The notes under the pieces: model-generated
Told to the model about the DNA's origin: nothing
Seen by the model: the letters and a program-made list of their open reading frames with translations, nothing else
Databases searched by the model: none
Made by a program: the position numbers and the translations under genes
Shown here: positions 35,628 through 44,963 of the stretch, one piece after another
Layout of the letters: each line of letters begins with the position of its first letter
Numbering within the stretch: the first letter of the stretch is position 1
DNA from: Anderseniella sp. Alg231-50
GTDB lineage: Bacteria > Pseudomonadota > Alphaproteobacteria > Rhizobiales > Aestuariivirgaceae
Assembly: GCF_900149695.1 (NCBI RefSeq)
Contig: NZ_LT703003.1
Coordinates: forward strand, 2,407,434-2,471,433
Reading direction: 5' to 3'
DNA length: 64,000 bases

Positions 35628-36944
35628 TTATCCGGCATCCTCGGAGTTGAACCGTTTTTCCAGGCCATCCCAACAATCGGTGTAATCGTCCTGCAGGGTT
35701 TCCAGCCGGGCGGCATAGCTTGTCAGGTGTTGTGGAAACCGGGTTTCAAACATGAATGCCAGTGTGTTTTCCAGCTTGTGTGGTTTCAGGTCCACCGTGC
35801 TTGCCTTCTCAAACGCATCAACATCAGGTCCATGCGGCAACATGCAATTGTGCAGGCTCATGCCACCGGGCACGAAGCCTTCTTCCTTGGCATCATAGAC
35901 GCCGTGTATCAGCCCCATGAACTCCGACATGATGTTCATGTGATACCAGGGTGGCCGGAACGTGTGTTCTGCCACCGACCACCGCTCCGGAAAGATGACA
36001 AAATCGATATTGCCGGTGCCGGGACTCTCGGACGGGGCTGTCAGGACCGTGAAAATGGACGGGTCCGGGTGATCGAAAAGAACCGCATTGACCGGCGAAA
36101 AAGTCCTCAGGTCGTATTTGAAAGGGGTGTAGTTGCCATGCCAAGCAACCACGTCCATGGGCGAGTGATCAATGTCGCTTGCATACAGCCCACCACACCA
36201 TTTCATGATCACCGTGTGCTGTTCATCCACATCTTCAAATGCCGCAACCGGCGTCTTGAAGTCACGCGGATTGGCCAGGCAGTTTGCGCCGATGGGACCG
36301 CGCTCTGGCAGGGTGAACTTGGCGCCGTAGTTTTCGCACACATATCCGCGCGCCGGTCCGTCAATCACCTCGACCCGGAATTTCATGCCTCGTGGTATCA
36401 GGCAGATTTCGCACGGGCCCACGTCGAGCTTGCCCATTTCGGTGAACACCAGGAGCCGGCCCTGCTGCGGCACGATCAGGAGTTCTCCGTCAGCATTGAA
36501 AAAACTTTCCGCCGTCATTGATCTGCTGGCGAAAAACAGATGAACCGCCATGCCGGTCTGCGTGTTCACATCACCGGCGGTGGTAACCGTGCGCATGCCT
36601 TCCACAAACGACACCTCACCGTCAGGGAATGGCGGCGGGTCCCAGCGCAGCTGTGTGGGCGTTAAATCATGATCATCAAGGCACGGGGCGCTTTTCCAAC
36701 CGGGCAGATCAAGCTTGCTGAACTGTCCGACATGCTTCACCGACGGCCGGATCCGGTACAGCCAGGATCTTTCGTTCTGACCGCGCAATGCCGTGAACGG
36801 AGAGCCTGACAATTGTTCCGCATAAAGCCCGTAGGCACAGTCTTGCGGTGAATTCTGTCCTTGTGGCAAGGCGCCTTTCAGGGCCTCTGTTTCGAAGTCA
36901 TTCCCGAAGCCCGGCTGGTATTGCAGTTTCATCATGTCGTCCAT
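35628..36944 (-). CDS. hmgA: Homogentisate 1,2-dioxygenase
   Basis: 438 residues, the family's length. N-terminal [25 protein letters not shown] and the C-terminal iron-binding region with [44 protein letters not shown] (histidine and glutamate ligands, read in two parts) are diagnostic. It opens the ring of homogentisate to maleylacetoacetate with Fe(II) and oxygen in the cytoplasm. First gene of hmgA-fahA-MBL-FAD hydroxylase-DUF2783, divergent from a MarR gene with a shared palindrome between them. Confidence 0.96.
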   Translation of the reverse strand: MDDMMKLQYQPGFGNDFETEALKGALPQGQNSPQDCAYGLYAEQLSGSPFTALRGQNERSWLYRIRPSVKHVGQFSKLDLPGWKSAPCLDDHDLTPTQLRWDPPPFPDGEVSFVEGMRTVTTAGDVNTQTGMAVHLFFASRSMTAESFFNADGELLIVPQQGRLLVFTEMGKLDVGPCEICLIPRGMKFRVEVIDGPARGYVCENYGAKFTLPERGPIGANCLANPRDFKTPVAAFEDVDEQHTVIMKWCGGLYASDIDHSPMDVVAWHGNYTPFKYDLRTFSPVNAVLFDHPDPSIFTVLTAPSESPGTGNIDFVIFPERWSVAEHTFRPPWYHMNIMSEFMGLIHGVYDAKEEGFVPGGMSLHNCMLPHGPDVDAFEKASTVDLKPHKLENTLAFMFETRFPQHLTSYAARLETLQDDYTDCWDGLEKRFNSEDAG

Positions 36945-36980
36945 TGGTGATTACAATTGCTTCAGTGATCGGGTAAGAAT

Positions 36981-37002
36981 GATGGTTACATTTGTAACTA
37001 TC
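36981..37002. promoter_or_regulatory. Palindromic operator between hmgA and marR
   Basis: Arms GATGGTTACA (36981-36990) and TGTAACTATC (36993-37002) pair with a single mismatch around TT. It lies in the 69-nt gap and ends 11 bp before the marR start, as expected for a MarR dimer controlling both directions. The 15-mer TTTGTAACTATCAAG (36991-37005) recurs before the TRAP operon at 40525-40539. Confidence 0.65.
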
Positions 37003-37013
37003 AAGAGAGATAT

Positions 37014-37460
37014 ATGGGCCAGAAACTACAGCTGGAGAACTTCCTGCCATACAGGTTGAACCGCGCTGCCGCCGCCGCGAGCATCCAGCTCTCATCCATC
37101 TACCGGAAAAAGTATGGTCTCACGGTTCCTGAATGGCGAACCCTTTCCACTCTCGCCCAGTTCGGCGAGCTGACGGCAAAGCAGATCGGTGCACATTCTT
37201 CCATGCACAAGACCAAGGTCAGCCGGGCGGTCAGCTCCCTCAACACCAGGCGCTGGCTGACCCGCAAAAGAGATGCCGCGGACCGCAGGCTGGAAAAGCT
37301 GAACCTGACGCTACGCGGCGAGCAGGCCTACAAGCAGCTTGAGCCCCGGATGCTGGAGTTCGAGGTTCAGCTTTTGTCCGGACTGACCGCCACGGAGCGT
37401 AATGACATGCTGCGCGGCATCTCGATTCTGGAGAAAGCTTTGGGAGTGCTGGATCCGTAG
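37014..37460 (+). CDS. MarR-family regulator of the homogentisate operon
   Basis: 148 residues. The winged helix has VPEWRTLSTLAQFGELTAKQI (about 38-58), the recognition helix HSSMHKTKVSRAVSSLNT and the wing RKRDAADRRLEKLNLT. It is divergent from hmgA, and the palindrome between the genes is its probable binding site; homogentisate or an aromatic acid may be the ligand. A second copy of the half-site motif upstream of the TRAP operon suggests it controls that transporter too. Confidence 0.88.
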   Translation: MGQKLQLENFLPYRLNRAAAAASIQLSSIYRKKYGLTVPEWRTLSTLAQFGELTAKQIGAHSSMHKTKVSRAVSSLNTRRWLTRKRDAADRRLEKLNLTLRGEQAYKQLEPRMLEFEVQLLSGLTATERNDMLRGISILEKALGVLDP

Positions 37461-37502
37461 ACGGCACAAGAGGTTTGTGGCAGCTATCGCTCAGACCTCT
37501 CG

Positions 37503-38816
37503 TCAAAATATCTCCAGCATGAACAGTGTGATGGCCGGGAACGCCAGCAGCAACGCCACCCGCACGAAGTCTGATATCAGAAACGGCACGACGCCCTTGA
37601 AGCTGTCGGCAAGCGGAACATCTCCGGCCAGCTTGTTGATCACAAAGACATTCATGCCCACCGGCGGTGTGATCAACCCGACTTCCACAACAATCAGCAC
37701 AATGATGCCGAACCAGATGGCCGTGTGCTCCGGACTCATGCCGAAATCGAGCGCGCTGATAATCGGAAAGAAGATCGGAATGGTGAGCAGTATCATCGAC
37801 AGCGCATCGATCACGCAGCCCAGCACCAGGTACAGGACCAGGATCATGATGAGGATTGTCATTGGCGACAGGCCTGACCCGCCGATGGAGGCAGCCAGGG
37901 TTTGCGGCAACTGGGTTTGCGACAGGAAAGCGTTGAAAATGTCCGCGCCCAGCAGGATCATGTAGATCATCGCCGTCGAGACCGCCGTGCCGGTCAGGGC
38001 GTCCTTCAGGCCGGCCCAGCGCATGCCGTTGACCAGGGCTATTGCGCCAACCCCGATGACGCCGAAGGCTGCCGCTTCGGTGGGTGTGAATATTCCGCCG
38101 TAGATACCGCCGATAACAACGACAAAAACCACCACCGCCGGCGCAGACCCCAGCAGTGCCTCGCGTATCTGCAGTTTGCTGAGCGGCTCTCCGGCCGGCC
38201 CCGCTTCCGGATTGAGCCGGACATAAATCGCTATGGCGATCAGGTAACCTGCCGCTGCGAGCAGGCCCGGCACGAAAGCCGCGAGAAACATTTTAGCGAC
38301 ATTCTGTTCGGTGAGAATGGCATAGATCACCAGGATCACAGACGGTGGAATCAGGATGCCCAGGGTGCCTCCGGCCGCCATTGTGCCGGTGGCAAGCGCA
38401 TCGGAATACTTGCGGCGTTTCATTTCCGGCAAGGCGACCTGCCCCATTGTGGCTGCCGTTGCCAGGGAAGACCCGCATATGGCGCCAAACATCGCACATG
38501 CCCCGATCGAAGCCATGGACAAACCGCCGCGGAACCGGCCAAGCGCGACATTGGCCGCATTGAACAAGGCTTTCGACATGCCTGAATGGGTTGCCAGATG
38601 CCCCATCAGCAGGAACAGCGGCACCACCGACAGCGAGTAGGAAGACATCTGGTAATACGGGCTGGTCTTCAGGTAGCCCAGCAGCGGGATCCATCCGGAA
38701 ACCGACACATACCCGACCGCCCCGGCCAGGAACATGGAAATGGCAATCGGTATGCGCAGCGCCATCATGGCCAGCATCGCCGCCACGGCAACCATGCCGA
38801 TTACCGGACCGCTCAT
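37503..38816 (-). CDS. dctM: TRAP transporter large permease (DctM), aromatic acid cluster
   Basis: 437 residues, about 12 helices. Typical DctM parts are PLFLLMGHLATHSGMSKALF, FGAICGSSLATAATMGQVALPEMKRR (each in family position near 85-135), GILIPPSVILVIYAILT and VGLITPPVGMNVFVI. The start overlaps the dctQ stop by 4 nt. The matching operator ahead of the operon suggests the substrate is an aromatic acid feeding the homogentisate path. Confidence 0.93.
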   Translation of the reverse strand: MSGPVIGMVAVAAMLAMMALRIPIAISMFLAGAVGYVSVSGWIPLLGYLKTSPYYQMSSYSLSVVPLFLLMGHLATHSGMSKALFNAANVALGRFRGGLSMASIGACAMFGAICGSSLATAATMGQVALPEMKRRKYSDALATGTMAAGGTLGILIPPSVILVIYAILTEQNVAKMFLAAFVPGLLAAAGYLIAIAIYVRLNPEAGPAGEPLSKLQIREALLGSAPAVVVFVVVIGGIYGGIFTPTEAAAFGVIGVGAIALVNGMRWAGLKDALTGTAVSTAMIYMILLGADIFNAFLSQTQLPQTLAASIGGSGLSPMTILIMILVLYLVLGCVIDALSMILLTIPIFFPIISALDFGMSPEHTAIWFGIIVLIVVEVGLITPPVGMNVFVINKLAGDVPLADSFKGVVPFLISDFVRVALLLAFPAITLFMLEIF

Positions 38817-39364
38817 GACATTGTTTCCGGTGTCGCGGAGTTGTCCGGTGTGGTGCTGTCATCACTCAAGGCTCGCATCGTTGTCAAAATGCCGACCGCG
38901 CTCAGCAATGCCATTGACGGCACTACAACGAGAAATGCCCACCAGGTTCCAACCTGCAGGACCATCGTCTGGTCATTGCTGGAATACAGGGATATGCCGC
39001 CGGCCCCGAGGCGCCATGTCATCAGCATGGCGACAAGGGTCAGCAGCACGCAGCCCAATGCGTCGAGCCGGCGCTGTGCGGCCGGGGACGCCTTCAGGGT
39101 AAAAAAGTCCACAATCACATTGCCCTTGTTCAACTGGCAATAGGGCAGGAACAGAGACACCGCAACGGCGCAACCGATCTCCACGATCTCGAAGTCACCG
39201 GTAATCGCGCCACCGAAGAATTTGCGCCCAAGCACGCTGACGACCGTCGTCATGGCGATGACGCACAGGACGAAGCCACCGGCAACAGCGAACGCGCCGC
39301 AAAGCCACTCAATTGACCTTGCAACGCGTTTCAGACTGGAGCCCTTGTGGACGCCGTCACCCAT
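38813..39364 (-). CDS. dctQ: TRAP transporter small permease (DctQ), aromatic acid cluster
   Basis: 183 residues. Four helices, starting near residue 17 (IEWLCGAFAVAGGFVLCVIAM), with the DctQ block GDFEIVEIGCAVAVSLFLPYCQLNKGNVIVDFFT. Pairs with DctM in the membrane. The N-terminal start has only a weak ribosome site. The dctP stop lies 34 nt upstream, and the gap holds a small 5-bp hairpin only. Confidence 0.9.
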   Translation of the reverse strand: MGDGVHKGSSLKRVARSIEWLCGAFAVAGGFVLCVIAMTTVVSVLGRKFFGGAITGDFEIVEIGCAVAVSLFLPYCQLNKGNVIVDFFTLKASPAAQRRLDALGCVLLTLVAMLMTWRLGAGGISLYSSNDQTMVLQVGTWWAFLVVVPSMALLSAVGILTTMRALSDDSTTPDNSATPETMS

Positions 39365-39398
39365 TCTTCAGCGGTTCAACAATCGGATGCCCCCGATA

Positions 39399-40430
39399 TC
39401 ACTTGCTGTATTTGTCCAGCAACGCACTGGCGGCATCGTGCAGCTTTTGCCCGTCCGCACCCATGTCGGCAATCCACTTGTCGGTGACCGGTTTGGTGAT
39501 CTCACGCATTTTGGCAATATCGGCTTCACTCAGATCAATGATCGGGTTGCCCTTGGCAGAGGCAAGCCCCTCACCCGGCTTTTCCGCCACGTCCCATGCT
39601 TCCCCGATTTTCTTGGCCATTGCCATGCCCGAATTGTCGTCAATGACCTTCTTCAGATCGTCTGGAAGTCCGTCGTATTTGGCCTTGTTCATCGCATACA
39701 CGAAAACAGCCGTGTACAGGCCACGAGCGCCGGGCGTCCTGGTGTGGTTCGGTGCCAGCTCATGTATTTTCAGGGCTGGCACGATCTCCCACGGGATCAC
39801 TGCTCCGTCGACCACGTTCTTGGACAAGGCTTCCGGCAGTGCCGGTACCGGCATGAAGACTGCCGATGCGCCTAGCGCTCCGAGGGCTTCACCAATGCCG
39901 CGATTAGGCGCGCGCATTTTCAGCCCCTTGAAATCGTCCACGGACTTGATCGGTTTCTTGACCGTGTGGAACAGGCCCCGGGCATGGGTGTGAAACTGCA
40001 GGACATGCACATCTGAAAACTCTTCCCTGGCATGGGTCTCATAATACTCCTGCACCGCCTGCGACGTTGCAGTCGCATCGGACACCATGAATGGCAGTTC
40101 GAACACGGCTATCTTCGGGAATCGTCCGGGAGAATAGCCGGGAAGCGCCCAGACGATGTCTGCCACGCCGTCACGCACCTGGTCCATGAGTTGCGGCGGC
40201 TTGCCGCCCAGCTGCATGGCCGGATAGATTTCAACCTTGATCCGTCCGCCGGACTGGCTTTCTACAGCCTCTTTCCACGGCACCAGCACCTTGGCATGGG
40301 TCGTCGCCTTCGGCGGCAGGAAATGGTGAACCTTCAACGTCACTTCCTGAGCCAAGGCGGACATGCTGGAAAGAGCCATGCCGGACGCCAGCAGCCCTGC
40401 ACTCAGCAGCGTTTTGAAACCAAACTTCAT
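39399..40430 (-). CDS. dctP: TRAP transporter solute-binding protein (DctP), aromatic acid cluster
   Basis: 343 residues. A signal peptide ends at SALAQEV. The DctP pattern is present: VHHFLPPKATTHAKVLVPW, PAMQLGGKPPQLMDQVRDGVADIVW, FELPFMVSDA, and the arginine-containing core FKGLKMRAPNRGIGEALGALG with VPALPEALSKNVVDGAVIPWE. Periplasmic. First gene of dctPQM. The 22-bp element at 40515-40536, 85 bp upstream, matches the hmgA/marR operator. Confidence 0.93.
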   Translation of the reverse strand: MKFGFKTLLSAGLLASGMALSSMSALAQEVTLKVHHFLPPKATTHAKVLVPWKEAVESQSGGRIKVEIYPAMQLGGKPPQLMDQVRDGVADIVWALPGYSPGRFPKIAVFELPFMVSDATATSQAVQEYYETHAREEFSDVHVLQFHTHARGLFHTVKKPIKSVDDFKGLKMRAPNRGIGEALGALGASAVFMPVPALPEALSKNVVDGAVIPWEIVPALKIHELAPNHTRTPGARGLYTAVFVYAMNKAKYDGLPDDLKKVIDDNSGMAMAKKIGEAWDVAEKPGEGLASAKGNPIIDLSEADIAKMREITKPVTDKWIADMGADGQKLHDAASALLDKYSK

Positions 40431-40514
40431 GATTGGAAATCCTCCCGGGACTTTTCGTTATTGCGATGCGGTCTGCGATCGACGCGCCGCATATTTTTCA
40501 GACAGTGCAAGGGT

Positions 40515-40536
40515 GATAGTTTCTTTTGTAACTATC
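40515..40536. promoter_or_regulatory. Second copy of the MarR-type operator, before the TRAP operon
   Basis: Left GATAGTT (40515-40521) and right AACTATC (40530-40536) are perfect inverted arms, and the whole 22 bp aligns with 36981-37002; TTTGTAACTATCAAG is identical at both places. The site lies 85 bp upstream of dctP and 88 bp from the end of the TetR gene. Confidence 0.6.
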
Positions 40537-40623
40537 AAGCCCCCACCTGGGCGAACTGCGACTTCGAAAGCTGAACATATCCGCGCGCAATCAGGTCCGA
40601 ACCCGCCGTGCGTATCTGAATCT

Positions 40624-41367
40624 TTATGAGGATGTGCAGGGCAGATCCCGTTCCACAACCGCGCCCTCAAGGTTGAAATGCTGCGGGAACAGCGCGGACA
40701 GAAACCGGAATATGATGCGCGCCGCTGATGTGCGGCTGAATGAATCTGAATGCAGCAGATAGTCCGTCCACATGCCCTCCAGCAAGGCCAACGTACCGTG
40801 GGTCGCATCTCTGGCAATTTTCCCTGGATCAGTCGCCTGCTGTGCGGTGGCTATCTCAAGGAACGCATTGAAAATCATGTCCCGCAAGTGGTCATCGCGC
40901 GTGTCGCTGAACTGGGCGATGGCTTTATTGGCATGGGCTTCACCGCGAAACGCAAACCAGATTTTTATGGTTTGCTCGTTCAGCAGCTTCTCGCCGAGGT
41001 CACTCAATACAACAGTTTCAACAACTTTCTGCGGGCTTGAGCCTGCGGTATCCAGCTGTTCAGACAGAGTGTTGTAGTAAACCTCTGCCGAATGCCGCGC
41101 GGCGGCGATCAGCAGCGCATCCTTGTTGTCGAAGTACAGATGAACCATGCCGCGTGACAGCTTTGCGCGGCTAACGATCTCGCTGACCGATGTACTGGAA
41201 AAACCAACCTCCACAATTGACTCAAGCGTTGCTTCGATGAGCAGGCGACGGCTCTCCTCGCTGGAATACCGGCGTGGCTGCCGATCCTCTGATTGCAGGT
41301 TCTGAGTGCTGTTCAACTTGCGGCTTGCCCGGAGGTTCAATTGATATGATCGTGCGTCCATAATCAT
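40624..41367 (-). CDS. TetR-family regulator, BetI-like
   Basis: 247 residues. The helix-turn-helix EVGFSSTSVSEIVSRAKLSRGMVHLYFDNKDALL (in two halves, about 53-86) and the C-terminal HGTLALLEGMWTDYLL follow BetI. The N-terminal 35 residues are longer than in BetI, so the start may be later than ATG 41367. Divergent from a TMADH-family demethylase gene; near-identical direct repeats in the gap may be its operator. A quaternary or tertiary amine is the likely ligand. Confidence 0.85.
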   Translation of the reverse strand: MIMDARSYQLNLRASRKLNSTQNLQSEDRQPRRYSSEESRRLLIEATLESIVEVGFSSTSVSEIVSRAKLSRGMVHLYFDNKDALLIAAARHSAEVYYNTLSEQLDTAGSSPQKVVETVVLSDLGEKLLNEQTIKIWFAFRGEAHANKAIAQFSDTRDDHLRDMIFNAFLEIATAQQATDPGKIARDATHGTLALLEGMWTDYLLHSDSFSRTSAARIIFRFLSALFPQHFNLEGAVVERDLPCTSS

Positions 41368-41410
41368 ACAATGAATTGACTCCGCATCGCAATTGCATCA
41401 TAAAATGAAT
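41363..41410. promoter_or_regulatory. Direct repeats in the tetR/demethylase promoter
   Basis: ATCATACAATGAAT (41363-41376) and ATCATAAAATGAAT (41397-41410) match at 13 of 14 positions and stand 34 bp apart. Each contains a TCAT-3-ATGA dyad. The left copy covers the TetR start codon, which would allow autorepression. Confidence 0.45.
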
Positions 41411-41599
41411 GCATGTCCAGAAATTGAACGCTAGGACACGACTGGAAAAATCCAGGGCCGACAACCACGATCAGCCGACGAATATGCAAGCCTTGCCAAT
41501 GTCGGTCGATCAAACTTTTGATGGTGATCAGGTCGACGAGCCGATTGCACTTTACCCGGGCTCAACGGCGCTGATCGGGTTTGTGAACGGAGCGCACGC

Positions 41600-43672
41600 A
41601 TGGCGGACAGTGGCAAGTATTCTGTACTTTTTGAACCGGTCAAAATAGGTCCTGTCACAGCACGCAACCGGTTTTACCAGGTGCCTCATTGTTGCGGGCT
41701 TGGCCATTTGCGCCCGCGTGCCCATGCGGCCATGCGAGCCATGAAAGCCGAAGGCGGCTGGGCCGTTGTCAGCACCGAAGAAGCAGAACTGCACCCGTCA
41801 TCGGACTTGTCACCTTATCCCGAACAGCGGATCTGGGACGACCATGACATACCGGCACTCCGCCTGATGACCGAGGCGGTACATGATAAAGGGTCACTTG
41901 CCGCAATCGAACTTGTTCACAATGGCAATCACTCAGCCAACCTGATGTCCAGGGCGCCCGTGCTGGCGCCGTCCGACATGACCGTCGATCTGATTTACCC
42001 CAAGCAGGCAAGGGCAATGGACAAGTCGGATATCCGCGCCTTCCGTCAATGGCACAGGGACGCAGCCTTGCGCGCAAAGCGGGCAGGCTTTGACATCGTC
42101 TACGTGTATGCCGGCCATCGCATGACACTGGCGCATCATTTCCTGTTGAAGGAATACAATGATCGCACCGACGAGTATGGCGGCAGCCTGGAAAACCGTG
42201 CCCGCCTGATGCGGGAACTGCTCGAAGACACAAAGGACGCAATCGGCGATGACTGCGCCGTGGCGCTTCGCTTCGCTGTTGATGAAATGATGGGTCCGTC
42301 CGGCATGCAGGCATCGGCTGAAGGCCGCGAAGTGGTGGAGATGCTGGCTGAATTCCCCGATCTGTGGGATGTGAACGTGTCTGACTGGTCAAATGATTCA
42401 GCAACCACCCGGTTCCAGCCGGAAGACGGCTACCAGACCTCCTACATCGACTTCGTCAAGAAGCTCACCTCCAAGCCCGTCGTTGCAGTCGGGCGGTTGA
42501 ATTCGCCCGACATGATGGCCGCCATGGTCAGGAACGGTGTCGTTGATTTCATCGGGGCTGCACGCCCGTCTATTGCCGACCCGTTTCTGCCTGCCAAGAT
42601 CAGGGACGACAGGATTGAGGAAATCCGCGAGTGCATCGGCTGCAATATCTGCGTGTCCTGCGACAGTTTCGGCATCCCGATCCGCTGCACGCAAAACCCC
42701 ACCATGGGTGAAGAATGGCGACGTAACTGGCATCCGGAGAAAATTCACGCCAGGGGAAGCGAGCAGGATGCGCTCGTGGTCGGCGGCGGCCCGGCAGGTC
42801 TTGAATGCGCCATGCAGCTTGCCAGGCGTGGTTATGACGTGACACTGGCGGAAGCCGCGGATCAGCTTGGCGGCAGGGTCCTGCGCGAGTCCGCCCTGCC
42901 CGGTCTCGGCGCCTGGAAAAGAGTCGCTGATCACAGGACCTATGACCTCTCCCAGCGCGGCAACGTTCAGGTCTTCCTCGACAGCAAGCTCGACGCGGCT
43001 CACATCGACGAGCTTGGCATCGGCAACATCTTTCTTGCAACCGGCGCAAGCTGGCGGCGCGATGGCGTCGGCAGGACGTCCAGGACACCGCTTCAAATCA
43101 GCGAAGGTGCTTCAATGTTCACGCCTGACGACATCATGTCAGGCAACCTGCCGGCTTCAGGCCGGGTGGTCATCTATGATGATGATCAGGCCTATCTGGC
43201 CGGCGTCATTGCCGAACGTCTTGCAGAGCTCGGCAACAAGGTCTGTTTCATTACGCCTGCCAGCATGGTGTCGCCATGGACGCAGGCGACGCTTGAGCAG
43301 AGCAGAATACAGACCTCGTTGTTGCAAAAGGGCGTCGAGATCATGCCTCACAAGCAGCTCAAGACCATAGCCGCCGGCTCTTGCGAGGTGGCCTGTACGT
43401 TCACCGGGCAGGCAGAAATACTTACCTGTGAGGCGGTTGTCCTGGTGACCGAACGTCTACGCCACACCGGATTGTTTGAAGAGTTGCAGCAAGCAGGCGC
43501 GGACGGGTTCAGGCCCGCAACACTCGAACTGATTGGCGACGCGGCGGCTCCCGGCCTCATTGCCGATGCTGTCTACTCCGGCCACATGGCTGCGCGCGAT
43601 TTCGAGAAAGACCCCGCAGATGTTGCAGCTGCAGTATTCAGGCGGGAAATCACTGCCTTGTCAGGCACTTGA
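41600..43672 (+). CDS. TMADH-family flavoprotein amine demethylase (DgcA/StcD-like)
   Basis: 690 residues from ATG 41600, GGAG 9 nt upstream. An N-terminal FMN TIM barrel (old yellow enzyme type, VLFEPVKIGPVTARNRF to about 370), a 4Fe-4S motif CIGCNICVSC (about 347-356) plus a later Cys in RCTQNP, and a C-terminal FAD/NAD half starting ALVVGGGPAGLECAMQLARRGYD. This layout is that of trimethylamine dehydrogenase and of DgcA and StcD, which remove methyl groups from dimethylglycine or N-methylproline. With the Rieske gene 14 nt downstream, a quaternary amine is demethylated in two stages. The exact amine is not decided. Confidence 0.87.
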   Translation: MADSGKYSVLFEPVKIGPVTARNRFYQVPHCCGLGHLRPRAHAAMRAMKAEGGWAVVSTEEAELHPSSDLSPYPEQRIWDDHDIPALRLMTEAVHDKGSLAAIELVHNGNHSANLMSRAPVLAPSDMTVDLIYPKQARAMDKSDIRAFRQWHRDAALRAKRAGFDIVYVYAGHRMTLAHHFLLKEYNDRTDEYGGSLENRARLMRELLEDTKDAIGDDCAVALRFAVDEMMGPSGMQASAEGREVVEMLAEFPDLWDVNVSDWSNDSATTRFQPEDGYQTSYIDFVKKLTSKPVVAVGRLNSPDMMAAMVRNGVVDFIGAARPSIADPFLPAKIRDDRIEEIRECIGCNICVSCDSFGIPIRCTQNPTMGEEWRRNWHPEKIHARGSEQDALVVGGGPAGLECAMQLARRGYDVTLAEAADQLGGRVLRESALPGLGAWKRVADHRTYDLSQRGNVQVFLDSKLDAAHIDELGIGNIFLATGASWRRDGVGRTSRTPLQISEGASMFTPDDIMSGNLPASGRVVIYDDDQAYLAGVIAERLAELGNKVCFITPASMVSPWTQATLEQSRIQTSLLQKGVEIMPHKQLKTIAAGSCEVACTFTGQAEILTCEAVVLVTERLRHTGLFEELQQAGADGFRPATLELIGDAAAPGLIADAVYSGHMAARDFEKDPADVAAAVFRREITALSGT

Positions 43673-43686
43673 AGTGGAGCCTCAGT

Positions 43687-44907
43687 ATGGGAATGTCATT
43701 GGACCAAGCCGCTATTGCCGACGTGAAGGAACTGGCAACAACCCGACAAGCCGGTTTTGCGCTGCCGGGCGCTTTTTACACCTCACAGGCCGTTTTTGAC
43801 CACGATATCAAATCGTTCTGGAACCGGAACTGGATCTGGGTCGGCCATGTGAGCCAGGTCCCCGAACCCGGAAATTTCTTCAGGTTCGACTATGGTGCCG
43901 AGTCGGTTGTCGTGGTGAGAGACCGGCAAAGTGAAATCCGTGCGCACGTCAATGTCTGCCGTCATCGTGGCTCGCGAGTATGCCTGGAAGCGTCCGGGAA
44001 AACCTCCGTGCTGTCCTGCCCCTATCATGCCTGGACATACGATCTTGATGGCAGCCTGCGCACTGAGCGTGAAATGGACGCTGACTTCAACCGCGCTGAC
44101 TACAGTCTGTTCTCGGCCAGCCTTAAAATATTCCAGGGCCTGATTTTCGTTTGTCTTTCCGATCAGCCGCCCGACCTGCAACCTGCCCTTGAACGGCTTG
44201 CACCGCTTACAAAGCCGTTCGGCATTGAGAACCTGAAGGTGGCGCACTCTGCATCCTACCCGGTACCTGCCAACTGGAAGCTGGCGCTGGAAAACTATCT
44301 CGAGTGTTATCACTGTGCGCCTGCACATAAGGAATATTCACGCTCGCACAGCCTCAAGGACCCCGCCTCCATGACAGAGGAACTGCTGTCGGCACTGGCG
44401 GAGAATTCGAGTCTTGCCGGCCTGCCTGTTGCTGAACTCAACGAGACCGGACCTGACGCGGAAAACCTCGGCAGCGACATCTATTACCGGCGCTATCCGC
44501 TTTATCCCGGTTACAAGACCGGCTCGCGGTCAGGTAAACCGGTGGCACCACTGGTGGGAGAACTCACCGGGTATGACGGCGGCGCAACGGATGTGATGAT
44601 CGGGCCGCTCAACAGCTTCCTGGCCTATGCCGACTACATCGTCGGATATCGTTTCGTCCCCAGGACACTGCAGGAAACAGACATCCAGATTGTCTGGATG
44701 GTCCGTGGTGACGCCGTTGAAGGACGCGACTACACAATCGACGATCTGACCTGGCTGTGGGATGTCACGTCCCAGGATGATGAGCGGATCATCCGCTACA
44801 ACCAGCAGGGGGTGAATTCGGTCGCCTTCAGGCCCGGCCCGCTTTCGAACATGGAATGGGGCATAGAAACATTCTATCACGGCTATCTGCAGCGAATTGG
44901 GGAGTAG
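43687..44907 (+). CDS. Rieske-type oxygenase, quaternary-amine demethylase (GbcA/Stc2-like)
   Basis: 406 residues from ATG 43687, GGAG 8 nt upstream. The Rieske cluster motif reads CRHRGSRVC..SCPYHAWTY (about 98-120) and the mononuclear iron site ENYLECYHCAPAHKEY (about 206-221). The family includes glycine betaine monooxygenase GbcA and proline betaine demethylase Stc2; both remove an N-methyl as formaldehyde. Product flow fits the TMADH-like enzyme before it and the BCCT carrier after it. No dedicated reductase gene (GbcB type) is in the window. Confidence 0.87.
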   Translation: MGMSLDQAAIADVKELATTRQAGFALPGAFYTSQAVFDHDIKSFWNRNWIWVGHVSQVPEPGNFFRFDYGAESVVVVRDRQSEIRAHVNVCRHRGSRVCLEASGKTSVLSCPYHAWTYDLDGSLRTEREMDADFNRADYSLFSASLKIFQGLIFVCLSDQPPDLQPALERLAPLTKPFGIENLKVAHSASYPVPANWKLALENYLECYHCAPAHKEYSRSHSLKDPASMTEELLSALAENSSLAGLPVAELNETGPDAENLGSDIYYRRYPLYPGYKTGSRSGKPVAPLVGELTGYDGGATDVMIGPLNSFLAYADYIVGYRFVPRTLQETDIQIVWMVRGDAVEGRDYTIDDLTWLWDVTSQDDERIIRYNQQGVNSVAFRPGPLSNMEWGIETFYHGYLQRIGE

Positions 44908-44914
44908 ACAGTCT

Positions 44915-44942
44915 GTGCTTGGCCAAACTCTTGGCCAAGCAC
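44915..44942. terminator. Bidirectional terminator between the Rieske and BCCT genes
   Basis: GTGCTTGGCCAA, loop ACTC, TTGGCCAAGCAC: a perfect 12-bp stem 8 nt past the Rieske stop and 22 nt from the opposing stop. The plus-strand side continues TTGATTTGTTG, moderately T-rich. Confidence 0.7.
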
Positions 44943-44963
44943 TTGATTTGTTGAATAGGCAAT

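Noticed and set aside
39382..39397. 5-bp hairpin between the second dctP and dctQ
   Set aside because: Too short, no T run; the pattern at the other three transporters is much stronger.
41409..41648. 79-codon plus-strand frame ahead of the TMADH-like gene
   Set aside because: Overlaps the conserved start of the next gene and the probable operator region; composition gives no support.
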